Shown here: piece after piece, positions 16,088 to 21,803 of the stretch
Position numbering within the stretch: the first letter of the stretch is position 1
Layout of the letters: every line of letters starts with the position of its first letter
Origin: JBNJEL01 sp051745835
Lineage (GTDB): Bacteria; Bacillota; Halanaerobiia; Halobacteroidales; Acetohalobiaceae
Assembly: GCA_051745835.1 (NCBI GenBank)
Contig: JBNJEL010000028.1
Location: forward strand, 1-21,803
Length of the DNA stretch: 21,803 nucleotides
Direction: 5' to 3'
Made by a program: the position numbers and the translations under genes
The notes under the pieces: generated by a model
Seen by the model: only the letters and a program-made list of their open reading frames with translations
Databases searched by the model: none
Told to the model about the DNA's origin: nothing

Positions 16088-16648
16088 ATGTCAGAAGATA
16101 AGCAAGGATTAATTGAAGCATTACTCTTTACCGCAACTAAGCCGTTACAGATTAAGGAACTTCAATCAGTTACCGATCTAAGTAAGTCTCAGCTAAAAGA
16201 TATAATTGCTGATTTAATTGATGAGTATCAAAGTCCAGATAGAGGGCTTGAGTTATTACAGGTTAATCAGGGCTATCAATTACAGACTAAGCCTGATTAT
16301 CAAGAACAGATAGAGAAGCTGCATCAACCGGAGGTTTCTAACTCTTTAACTCAAGCTTCATTAGAGACGCTGACAATTGTCGCTTATAAACAGCCGGTTA
16401 CAAGAACAGAGATTGAAGAGGTGCGCGGGGTGAATGTCAGTAAATCACTTAAGACCTTGCAGCAGCGGGGATTAGTAGAGGAATTAGGTACTAAAGAAAC
16501 CATCGGTAATCCAATTATTTACGGTACCAGTGAAGAATTTTTAGAGTATTTTGGATTAGATGATTTAGATGATCTGCCGCAACCTAAAAACTTCTCTAAT
16601 TTAAGTGAAGAAGAGCTATTAGAAGATAAAGAAGCTACAGTAAATTAA
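16088..16648 (+). CDS. scpB: Segregation and condensation protein B
   Basis: ScpB dimerises and binds the ScpA kleisin in the SMC-ScpAB complex. The 186-residue protein has two winged-helix domains: GLIEALLFTATKPLQIKEL at the start, GLELLQVNQGYQLQTKPDY, then SLTQASLETLTIVAYKQPVT and the signature EIEEVRGVNVSKSLKTLQQR. GTKETIGNPIIYGTSEEFLEYFGL follows near the C-terminus in the usual place, then a short acidic tail. The ATG at 16088 has AAGGAG overlapping and just past the scpA stop at 8-nt spacing; the longer open frame upstream overlaps scpA and lacks a ribosome site. Its last five codons and stop form the left half of the operon terminator. Confidence 0.95.
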   Translation: MSEDKQGLIEALLFTATKPLQIKELQSVTDLSKSQLKDIIADLIDEYQSPDRGLELLQVNQGYQLQTKPDYQEQIEKLHQPEVSNSLTQASLETLTIVAYKQPVTRTEIEEVRGVNVSKSLKTLQQRGLVEELGTKETIGNPIIYGTSEEFLEYFGLDDLDDLPQPKNFSNLSEEELLEDKEATVN

Positions 16649-16663
16649 TTTACTGTAGCTTTT
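16632..16663 (+). terminator. Terminator overlapping the 3' end of scpB
   Basis: A perfect inverted repeat, AAGCTACAGTAAATT against AATTTACTGTAGCTT, is centred on the scpB stop codon and followed by a short T run. The hairpin's left arm is coding sequence. It may also slow minus-strand readthrough from the ferredoxin gene. Confidence 0.85.
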
Positions 16664-16701
16664 ATTTATTTGATAGGAGATGATATTTATTTATTCATTC
16701 T

Positions 16702-16881
16702 TTATTCTTCATCAAGTTGAATGGCATCTTCAGGGCATGCATCTTGACAAGCTCCACACTTAGTACACTTTGCATCATCAATTTCATAATCTTGTTCTTC
16801 TTTAACTTTGATTGCTTCTGTAGGACAAGCAGTTATACATTCTTCACAGCCAGTACATTGGTCCATAAATACATAGGACAT
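16702..16881 (-). CDS. 2[4Fe-4S] ferredoxin, 59 residues
   Basis: The translation is a small acidic electron carrier with two cluster-binding motifs: CTGCEECITACP (Cys9 to Cys19) and CTKCGACQDACP (Cys39 to Cys49), each CxxCxxCxxxCP. The eight cysteines indicate two [4Fe-4S] clusters, as in clostridial-type ferredoxins. An insertion of about ten residues (KVKEEQDYEI) separates the two halves. AAGGAGG lies 10 nt before the ATG, and a strong promoter precedes it. The gene diverges from the 2-oxoacid:ferredoxin oxidoreductase operon and converges on scpB, so it is probably an electron acceptor for that enzyme. It is too short for common ORF cut-offs. Confidence 0.93.
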   Translation of the reverse strand: MSYVFMDQCTGCEECITACPTEAIKVKEEQDYEIDDAKCTKCGACQDACPEDAIQLDEE

Positions 16882-16934
16882 TTAAATTTAACCTCCTTAT
16901 TTGCTAAAATTTAGAATCCTAACTTTACAATTAT

Positions 16935-16963
16935 ATCATAGTTGAAGTTAGTTGATATGTCAA
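16935..16963 (-). promoter_or_regulatory. Promoter for the 59-residue ferredoxin gene
   Basis: On the minus strand TTGACA (16958-16963) is followed after 17 bp by TATGAT (16935-16940), a 6/6 and 5/6 match. A second TATAAT lies 5 bp further downstream but at a poor spacing. Confidence 0.75.
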
Positions 16964-17038
16964 TATTAACTAACTATTCGAGGAATAATACTAATAATTA
17001 TTACTTTTAACCAGGTAAAATCAACTAAATATAGAAAC

Positions 17039-17047
17039 TGATATAAT
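17039..17047 (+). promoter_or_regulatory. Extended -10 promoter for the oxidoreductase operon
   Basis: TGATATAAT gives an extended -10 element with a perfect TATAAT (17042-17047), 26 nt before the ATG. The -35 region is poor. The start codon is preceded by GGGGGG at 5-nt spacing. Confidence 0.55.
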
Positions 17048-17073
17048 AAGTAATTAAATATTGGGGGGATAAG

Positions 17074-18750
17074 ATGAAGTTAAACTTGGTAATTGCAGGT
17101 GAGGCGGGACAGGGTTTGAATACTCTTAACTATATTCTAACTAAAACTTTCTTTAGACAGGGTTTTAATCTTTATGCGAGTAAGGATTATATGTCTCGCG
17201 TACGCGGTGGACATAACTTCATGAGTATTAGAATTGGTGATGAAGAGATTACGGGTCCTACTACAGATGAAGATATCTTAGTAGCACTCAATCAAGAGAG
17301 TGTAGAGCGTCACAGCAAGAATGTAACAGATAATGGCTTAATTATCTACGATGGTGAGTTAGCAGATAGTAGAGCAATTAATTTACCAGCAGCAGAGATA
17401 GCTGATCAATTAGGAAATACTAAGGTAGCTAATACCGTCTTTGTTGGTGGTTTATTGAAGTTGATAGGCTTAGATTTAGAGTTAGCGAGAGAGGTGTTAG
17501 CAGAACACTTTACTAAGCAGCAGATAAGAGAGTTGAATCAAAAGGCTTTAGAGAAGGGTTATCAAGCTGTTAGCGTTCAGTTAGAACTGCCCGCTGTGAC
17601 ACAGACTGATGAGGAGATTCTAATCGATGGTAATCAGGCAGTAGGTATGGGCGCAGTAATGGGAGGAGTTAAGTTTTATTCTGCTTATCCAATGACTCCG
17701 GCAACCGGAATTATGAACTATATAGCTAAGCGTCAGAATGAATTAGAGATAGCTGTCGAACAGGCTGAGGATGAGATAGCAGCTATCAATATGGCGTTAG
17801 GTGCTTCGTATAGTGGAGTACGAGCGATGACAGCTACTTCTGGTGGTGGCTTTTCTTTAATGAATGAAGGATTAGGCTTAGCCGGTATTGCTGAGATTCC
17901 ACTCGTAATTGCTGAAGTGCAGCGTCCAGGTCCAGCTACTGGTTTACCGACGAGGACAGAGCAAGGAGACCTTTCATTTGTAATTAATGCTTCGCAAGGT
18001 GACTTTCCACTGTTAGTCTTAGCCCCTAGGGATAATGAAGATGCTTTTTATCAGACAGTTAGAGCCTTCAATTTAGCTGAAAAGTATCAGATACCAGTAA
18101 TTATTCTTAGTGATCAATTCTTAGCTGATTCTAAGCAGAATATTAGTGAGTTTGATCTAGAATCTTTAGAGATTGAAGATCATTATCTAGCTGATGATGA
18201 AGAGGTTAGCGATTACCAACGCTATCAATTTAGTAGTAATGGTATTTCACCTTTAGCTTATCCAGGTCAGTTTGAGGATCAAGTAGTGGTGATTGATAGT
18301 GATGAACATGATCAGTCCGGTCATATTATAGAGGATAGTACGACAAGAACTAAGATGGTAGATAAGAGAGCAGATAAGTTGGCTACGTTAATTGAAGAGG
18401 ATTTACAAGAGCCAGAGTATGAAGGTGCAGAAGAGATAGATTATTTATTAGTTAGCTGGGGCTCTACCTATGGGCCACTTCAAGAAGCTAAAGAATTATT
18501 AGCTGTTGATGATGTAGCAGTTGGATTATTATCATTTAGTGATGTCTGGCCCCTACCAACGACAGAGCTTCAGAAGCGAGCTAAAGATGCAGTAGTGATT
18601 GTAGTGGAGAATAATGCTACTGGACAGTTGGCGCGGTTAATTAGATCGGAGACAGAGTTAGAGATTAAGGCAGAGATCTTACAGTATGATGGTCGTCCGT
18701 TTACTGGTCGTAAGTTATATCAATCAATTAAGGAAGAGGTGAGCAGATAA
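17074..18750 (+). CDS. 2-oxoacid:ferredoxin oxidoreductase, fused gamma-alpha subunit
   Basis: The 558-residue subunit works with the next gene to oxidise a 2-oxoacid with CoA and pass electrons to ferredoxin. Residues 1-190 are the gamma domain, with VIAGEAGQGLNTL at the start and ASKDYMSRVRGGHNFMSIRI near 38-57. Residues 190-400 are the alpha pyrimidine-binding domain: SAYPMTPATGIMNY from 203, EQAEDEIAAINMALGASYSG and TSGGGFSLMNEGLGLAG. A C-terminal domain II follows, with LLVSWGSTYGP near 470 and VVENNATGQLARLI near 515. The fused gamma-alpha order is that of KorA/VorA-type two-subunit enzymes, not four-subunit PorABCD. Substrate (2-oxoglutarate, branched-chain oxoacid or pyruvate) is not decidable. 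No ferredoxin-like delta subunit is in the operon; two ferredoxin genes flank it. Confidence 0.92.
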   Translation: MKLNLVIAGEAGQGLNTLNYILTKTFFRQGFNLYASKDYMSRVRGGHNFMSIRIGDEEITGPTTDEDILVALNQESVERHSKNVTDNGLIIYDGELADSRAINLPAAEIADQLGNTKVANTVFVGGLLKLIGLDLELAREVLAEHFTKQQIRELNQKALEKGYQAVSVQLELPAVTQTDEEILIDGNQAVGMGAVMGGVKFYSAYPMTPATGIMNYIAKRQNELEIAVEQAEDEIAAINMALGASYSGVRAMTATSGGGFSLMNEGLGLAGIAEIPLVIAEVQRPGPATGLPTRTEQGDLSFVINASQGDFPLLVLAPRDNEDAFYQTVRAFNLAEKYQIPVIILSDQFLADSKQNISEFDLESLEIEDHYLADDEEVSDYQRYQFSSNGISPLAYPGQFEDQVVVIDSDEHDQSGHIIEDSTTRTKMVDKRADKLATLIEEDLQEPEYEGAEEIDYLLVSWGSTYGPLQEAKELLAVDDVAVGLLSFSDVWPLPTTELQKRAKDAVVIVVENNATGQLARLIRSETELEIKAEILQYDGRPFTGRKLYQSIKEEVSR

Positions 18751-19604
18751 TGGTAGAAGCTAAAGATTTTAATCCTCAACAGGAGACTGCTTGGTGTCCC
18801 GGCTGTGGAAACTTTCCGTTGCGTACAGCATTAGCTGAGGCGTTAAGTGATTTGGAGTTAAGTCCTTCGGAAGTAGCGATGTTTACAGGGATTGGACAGG
18901 CAGCGAAGATGGTTCATTATCTAAAGGTTAATGGTTTTAATGGTTTACATGGTCGGGCTCTACCTCCAGCAATTGGTATGAGGCTATCTAATCCTGAGAT
19001 GAAGGTAGTTGTAGAATCTGGTGATGGTGATACTTATGGCGAGGGAGGTAATCACATTCTGCATAATATCAGGCGTAATCCCGATCTAGCTCATCTAGTG
19101 CATAATAATCAGATCTATGGTTTGACTAAGGGACAGGCTTCACCGACGACTGGTGAGGAGATGACTACTACTGTTCAGCCTAATGGTATTACAGCTAAAC
19201 CGTTTAATCCGATTAAGTTTGCAGTGGCTATGGAAGCAAGTTTTGTAGCACGAGGCTTTGTGGGTAATCAAGAGCAGTTGACTGAGTTGATTAAAGAGGC
19301 ATTGACTCATCGCGGTTATGCGTTAGTAGATATCTTGCAGCCGTGTGTCTCCTTTAATAAGTTAAATACTTACCAATGGTATCAAGAGCGGATCTATCAG
19401 TTAGATGATGAGTATGATCCTACAGATTATCAAGCTGCTGTGGAGAAATCACGAGAGTGGGGAGCTGAGATTCCAACTGGAGTTATCTATCGTGATACTA
19501 GAGATGCTTTTAGAGATAAGTTCCCTCATCTTAAAGACCATTCTTTAGTAGGAGAGAAGGTTAATCCCCAAGATTTAGAGTACTTAGTAGCTGAATTTAA
19601 ATAG
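18750..19604 (+). CDS. 2-oxoacid:ferredoxin oxidoreductase, beta (TPP-binding) subunit
   Basis: The 284-residue subunit binds thiamine diphosphate and the catalytic iron-sulfur cluster. TAWCPGCGNFPL (Cys16, Cys19) and LQPCVSFN (Cys199) supply the usual cluster cysteines. The TPP/Mg motif runs from GDGD at residues 91-94 through GEGGNH to HNNQIYGLTKGQASPT. GIGQAAKMVHY and HGRALPPAIGMRLSNP are also standard for the family. The ATG overlaps the previous stop by one base (TAATG), so alpha and beta synthesis are probably translationally coupled. A perfect palindromic terminator follows. Assignment to the enzyme family is firm; the substrate is open. Confidence 0.93.
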   Translation: MVEAKDFNPQQETAWCPGCGNFPLRTALAEALSDLELSPSEVAMFTGIGQAAKMVHYLKVNGFNGLHGRALPPAIGMRLSNPEMKVVVESGDGDTYGEGGNHILHNIRRNPDLAHLVHNNQIYGLTKGQASPTTGEEMTTTVQPNGITAKPFNPIKFAVAMEASFVARGFVGNQEQLTELIKEALTHRGYALVDILQPCVSFNKLNTYQWYQERIYQLDDEYDPTDYQAAVEKSREWGAEIPTGVIYRDTRDAFRDKFPHLKDHSLVGEKVNPQDLEYLVAEFK

Positions 19605-19624
19605 ATCATCAAGTTTAATAGATG

Positions 19625-19660
19625 AAAAAGGCTCTAGCAGTTAACTGCTAGAGCCTTTTT
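19625..19660. terminator. Bidirectional terminator between the oxidoreductase operon and the 55-residue ferredoxin gene
   Basis: A perfect 18-bp inverted repeat, AAAAAGGCTCTAGCAGTT against its complement, starts with five A and ends with five T. It can therefore terminate transcription from either side. It lies 20 nt after the beta-subunit stop and 20 nt past the convergent ferredoxin gene. Confidence 0.95.
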
Positions 19661-19680
19661 CATGTTTCACTTATTATTCT

Positions 19681-19848
19681 TTAGCTATTAATAGCATCTA
19701 CAGGACAGACATCAGCACATGTTCCACAATCGATACATTCATCAGCATCGATTTGATATTTATCGTCGCCGGAGGAAATTGCTTCAACTGGGCATTCTGG
19801 TTCACAAGTACCGCAGGTAATACATTCATTAGTTATTGTATAAGCCAT
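19681..19848 (-). CDS. 2[4Fe-4S] ferredoxin, 55 residues
   Basis: The translation is a classic clostridial-type ferredoxin, MAYTITNECI to DAINS, of 55 residues. It contains CITCGTCEPECP (Cys9 to Cys19) and CIDCGTCADVCP (Cys38 to Cys48), the eight ligands for two [4Fe-4S] clusters. GGGAGGG lies 6 nt before the ATG, and a strong promoter is present upstream. The gene is convergent with the 2-oxoacid:ferredoxin oxidoreductase and shares its terminator. Compared with the 59-residue ferredoxin on the other side of that operon it is nearer the canonical length, with a shorter linker between cluster motifs. It is a likely redox partner of the oxidoreductase and other low-potential enzymes. Confidence 0.95.
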   Translation of the reverse strand: MAYTITNECITCGTCEPECPVEAISSGDDKYQIDADECIDCGTCADVCPVDAINS

Positions 19849-19879
19849 AAATATCCCTCCCTTTAATTTGTTGTTTATT

Positions 19880-19908
19880 ATAATAATTTAATTTGACTGA
19901 TTTGTCAA
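19880..19908 (-). promoter_or_regulatory. Promoter for the 55-residue ferredoxin gene
   Basis: On the minus strand TTGACA (19903-19908) is followed after 17 bp by TATTAT (19880-19885). A TATAAT lies 3 bp further downstream. The layout is closely similar to the promoter of the other ferredoxin gene. Confidence 0.75.
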
Positions 19909-19968
19909 TATTATCCTATGATTAATTGGGATTAATTACTGAGAAGATATTAGTGCAGATAAATATAT

Positions 19969-20014
19969 AAATCTAGCATGTCATCTTCTTATTACAAGAT
20001 GACATGCTAGATTT
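19969..20014 (-). terminator. Long perfect hairpin after the DUF3793 gene
   Basis: A 19-bp perfect inverted repeat, AAATCTAGCATGTCATCTT with its complement, encloses an 8-nt loop about 35 nt past the DUF3793 stop. The T-tract on the minus strand is weak (GATTTATATATTT), so this may terminate or protect the 3' end of the flavodoxin-DUF3793 transcript. Confidence 0.65.
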
Positions 20015-20048
20015 AACAGTTAACAGTATAGTTTCTAAGTAAATTAAC

Positions 20049-20657
20049 TTAATTAATTGCTTTATAGAACTCTTGAACATTATTAATTTCATTTAATTTA
20101 TGATTAAAAGTCTCACGCGCCCAATCAAACTCTTCTTTTCGTTTTAATGATACCTCTTTATTACCGTAGAACTTCCACTCTTGACAATCAGTAACTTCCA
20201 AATCTAAATAGCCCATAAAACCTAAAACATCTTTGAGTGGATAGCCAAAGAAGACACCAATTTCATGGGGAAAATGATTACTTTGAAATCTTGTTTTGAG
20301 ATGTTGTAGGTAGCTATTTAAATTATAGTGTTCTGGATATCCCAACTCAATTAAGAACTTACGAATATATGGCTTAGTTAATTGATTATCCAGAGCAGAA
20401 GTATGATAGAAGAGTACTTTCTTTCTATCTTGATTGCGTTCTAGTTCTAAAATATTAATCTCATCATAAGCAAGAATGATTTCTTTGCATTTGTTCCAAA
20501 CTGATTGTCCTTTAAACTTTTTTAATTGTATAATTCTTAATTCTATTGGTTTAACCCCCATAATAGTAGCGCCGATATTCTTTAGTAAGCAGCGGCAGCA
20601 GTCATTAAAGAAGGCTAAATTGTCAGTCTTAAGATTACTTCCATCTTGTAATCTCAT
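20049..20657 (-). CDS. DUF3793 family protein
   Basis: I recognise this 202-residue protein as DUF3793 from its shape and central motif, HFPHEIGVFFGYPLKDVLGF (about residues 133-152), but no biochemical function is established that I know of. The N-terminal part contains a Cys pair (NDCCRCLLKN), and the middle reads KKVLFYHTSALDNQL. The C-terminal part, CQEWKFYGNKEV followed by a charged helix, resembles a small alpha/beta protein. No signal peptide or membrane segment is seen. Two adjacent ATG codons occur; the second (20657) sits 7 nt from AAAGGGG. It lies 33 nt after the flavodoxin gene on the same strand and should share its iron-responsive promoter. Confidence 0.75.
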   Translation of the reverse strand: MRLQDGSNLKTDNLAFFNDCCRCLLKNIGATIMGVKPIELRIIQLKKFKGQSVWNKCKEIILAYDEINILELERNQDRKKVLFYHTSALDNQLTKPYIRKFLIELGYPEHYNLNSYLQHLKTRFQSNHFPHEIGVFFGYPLKDVLGFMGYLDLEVTDCQEWKFYGNKEVSLKRKEEFDWARETFNHKLNEINNVQEFYKAIN

Positions 20658-20690
20658 CATCTTACCCCTTTCCTAACTTACTCTAAATTA

Positions 20691-21116
20691 TTATAAGTTT
20701 TGTGCCCACTCCTTAATTTCAGCTGTGGCTTCAGAATTTAAATCGCCATCCCACTTAAAGCCCTCGGCTAATAATTCAACTCCTAAGTCACTTAATCTCT
20801 CTTCTAACATATCGACTGCAGCGCAAAAATCAGGATAGGCAGTATCTCCTGGTCCAAAGACAGCTCCTTGTTTACCATTTAGATTTGCATCAGCTAATTC
20901 TTCATAGAAAGGAACAAAATCTTCCTGTAATTCTCCTGCATCCCAAGTAGAGGAGCCTAAAATAATTAGATCATACTTATTTAATTCTTCCACTTCGGTA
21001 TTAGCTACATCCTTAGTTGTTACTTCATAACTATTCTCTAACTCCTCAGTTATATCTGTAGCCAGTTCTTCAGTATTACCAGTTGTCGTTCCGTACACTA
21101 CAATAGCAGTTTGCAT
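20691..21116 (-). CDS. Flavodoxin (short chain)
   Basis: The 141-residue acidic protein is a short-chain flavodoxin, a soluble FMN electron carrier that can replace ferredoxin. The FMN phosphate loop is VYGTTTGNTEELA (residues 7-19). SSTWDAGELQEDF (about 55-67) forms the loop carrying an aromatic that stacks on the flavin. FGPGDTAYPDFCAAVDMLE (about 87-105) is the third FMN-contacting segment. The ATG has GGAGG 10 nt upstream. It heads a two-gene minus-strand operon with DUF3793, behind a consensus promoter and Fur box. This suggests that it is made when iron is scarce, in place of the nearby ferredoxins. Confidence 0.93.
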   Translation of the reverse strand: MQTAIVVYGTTTGNTEELATDITEELENSYEVTTKDVANTEVEELNKYDLIILGSSTWDAGELQEDFVPFYEELADANLNGKQGAVFGPGDTAYPDFCAAVDMLEERLSDLGVELLAEGFKWDGDLNSEATAEIKEWAQNL

Positions 21117-21167
21117 AATAATTTTCCTCCTTTGAAGTTTAGATGATCAATGATAAACGATATCAAA

Positions 21168-21186
21168 GATAATGAAAATCATTTTC
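21168..21186. promoter_or_regulatory. Fur box upstream of flavodoxin
   Basis: GATAATGAAAATCATTTTC matches 17 of 19 positions of the classical Fur box GATAATGATAATCATTATC. It lies just downstream of the -10 box of the flavodoxin promoter, at about +9 to +27, where a bound repressor would block transcription. Confidence 0.8.
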
Positions 21187-21201
21187 AGTTAACTTGATTA
21201 A

Positions 21202-21230
21202 ATTATAATATTTAATTTTCTTTTTGTCAA
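21202..21230 (-). promoter_or_regulatory. Consensus sigma-A promoter for the flavodoxin operon
   Basis: On the minus strand TTGACA (21225-21230) and TATAAT (21202-21207) are both perfect, with a 17-bp spacer. Such a strong promoter is what a purely repressor-controlled gene would be expected to have. Confidence 0.9.
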
Positions 21231-21341
21231 GAACTTTTTTAATTAATTAGAGATTAAGATGATTTTAAGTGTATATTAATCTGTTTTCATGAAAGAATAG
21301 TAGTAGTTGGTACTTTTAATTTTAGAATAGAAGGTGAAGCT

Positions 21342-21803
21342 ATGACTCTGTTCTTAATTATAGTTAGTATTGGTTTAATCTTAATTCTGTTCTGTTTGAT
21401 TCCGGTGCGAGTTAGGACTAGTTATCGTCATCAAGCAGAGAATCAAGCTGATAATTTTATAATAGCAGTAGAGATTTGGCCAGGGATTATAACTTATAGA
21501 TTACATATACCTTACTTAGAAGTTGCCAAATTATTCTCTGGTTCTTTACTGCGGTTAAAATCGAAAATAGAAGCTGTAGGTTCTCCCGATAGTCAACAGC
21601 AATCTAATCTAAGACTGCGTGATCTAAAATTTAAGGAGTTAATTAAGGAATTAAAGTTAGTTGCTAACTTAACTGATGATTTTAAAGCAGTAGAGAAGAT
21701 CTTGACTACTTTTCAAGATGAATTAATTAAATTAGATCAGTTAACACTTAGTAACCCCATTTTATTACGAATTATCTCTACTCTACTTTTAAGTATTGAA
21801 GGA
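21342..21803 (+). CDS. DUF2953-like membrane-anchored protein, 5' part
   Basis: The reading frame opens at ATG 21342 after AAGGTGA and stays open for 154 codons to the window edge, so the C-terminus is missing. The first 22 residues (MTLFLIIVSIGLILILFCLI) form one membrane-spanning or signal-anchor segment. PVRVRTSYRH and a predicted beta-rich stretch follow, with VEIWPGIITYRLHIPYLEV near residues 48-66. This layout, with the P-V-R/IP.L pattern, resembles DUF2953 proteins of Firmicutes, often found near spore-related ytfJ genes, but the match is from memory and the neighbour is out of view. A polar middle (about 85-100) precedes a helical region. Function unknown. Confidence 0.6.
   Translation, partial: MTLFLIIVSIGLILILFCLIPVRVRTSYRHQAENQADNFIIAVEIWPGIITYRLHIPYLEVAKLFSGSLLRLKSKIEAVGSPDSQQQSNLRLRDLKFKELIKELKLVANLTDDFKAVEKILTTFQDELIKLDQLTLSNPILLRIISTLLLSIEG

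Noticed and set aside
16717..16914. Plus-strand open frame over the first ferredoxin
   Set aside because: It is the complement of the ferredoxin gene, has no ribosome site, and its Cys/Phe-rich translation matches nothing known.
20476..20676. Plus-strand open frame opposite the DUF3793 gene
   Set aside because: It is antisense to a recognised family, with no ribosome site or recognisable product.
1..21803. CRISPR array, insertion sequence, prophage or defence island
   Set aside because: No spaced direct-repeat array, transposase, integrase, phage or nuclease-type defence gene was seen; gene content is chromosomal core and metabolism.

Overview
The window looks like chromosome of an anaerobic, low-GC, probably halophilic Firmicute. 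The genes are AT-rich, carry strong AAGGAGG-type ribosome binding sites, and encode Asp/Glu-rich proteins. The content is clostridial: a 2-hydroxyacyl-CoA dehydratase activase, a ferredoxin-linked 2-oxoacid oxidoreductase, two small 2[4Fe-4S] ferredoxins and scpA/scpB. I infer Halanaerobiales (Halobacteroidaceae-like). No rRNA, tRNA, CRISPR array or mobile element was seen, and no gene-free stretch exceeds 300 bases.

Layout. 1-447 is the 3' end of an acyl-CoA dehydratase activase, followed by a hairpin. 603-3870 is a same-strand run: EamA transporter, Mth938/DUF498 protein, YjbQ, an acylphosphatase interrupted by an in-frame TGA, and an MFS transporter with a clear terminator. 3897-9320 is a polyphosphate locus. 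A canonical Ppx/GppA-HD protein on the minus strand diverges from an operon holding a second Ppx-like protein with a degenerate active site and polyphosphate kinase 1; the spacer carries a striking TTAAC repeat block resembling a PhoP box. lysA (9493-10815) stands alone with its own promoter and terminator. 10976-16648 is a housekeeping run: DHH-CBS-tRNA nucleotidyltransferase fusion, M50 protease, trpS, scpA, scpB. 17074-19604 encodes a two-subunit 2-oxoacid:ferredoxin oxidoreductase, flanked on both sides by minus-strand ferredoxin genes that are only 59 and 55 codons long. 20049-21116 (minus) is a flavodoxin-DUF3793 operon with a consensus promoter and a near-perfect Fur box. 21342-21803 starts a DUF2953-like membrane protein that runs off the end.

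Two themes link the genes. The first is phosphate: polyphosphate synthesis and degradation are encoded back to back, apparently under a phosphate-type operator. The second is low-potential electron carriers: the oxidoreductase, two iron-sulfur ferredoxins and an apparently iron-repressed flavodoxin lie within about 4.5 kb, which suggests a ferredoxin/flavodoxin switch under iron limitation.
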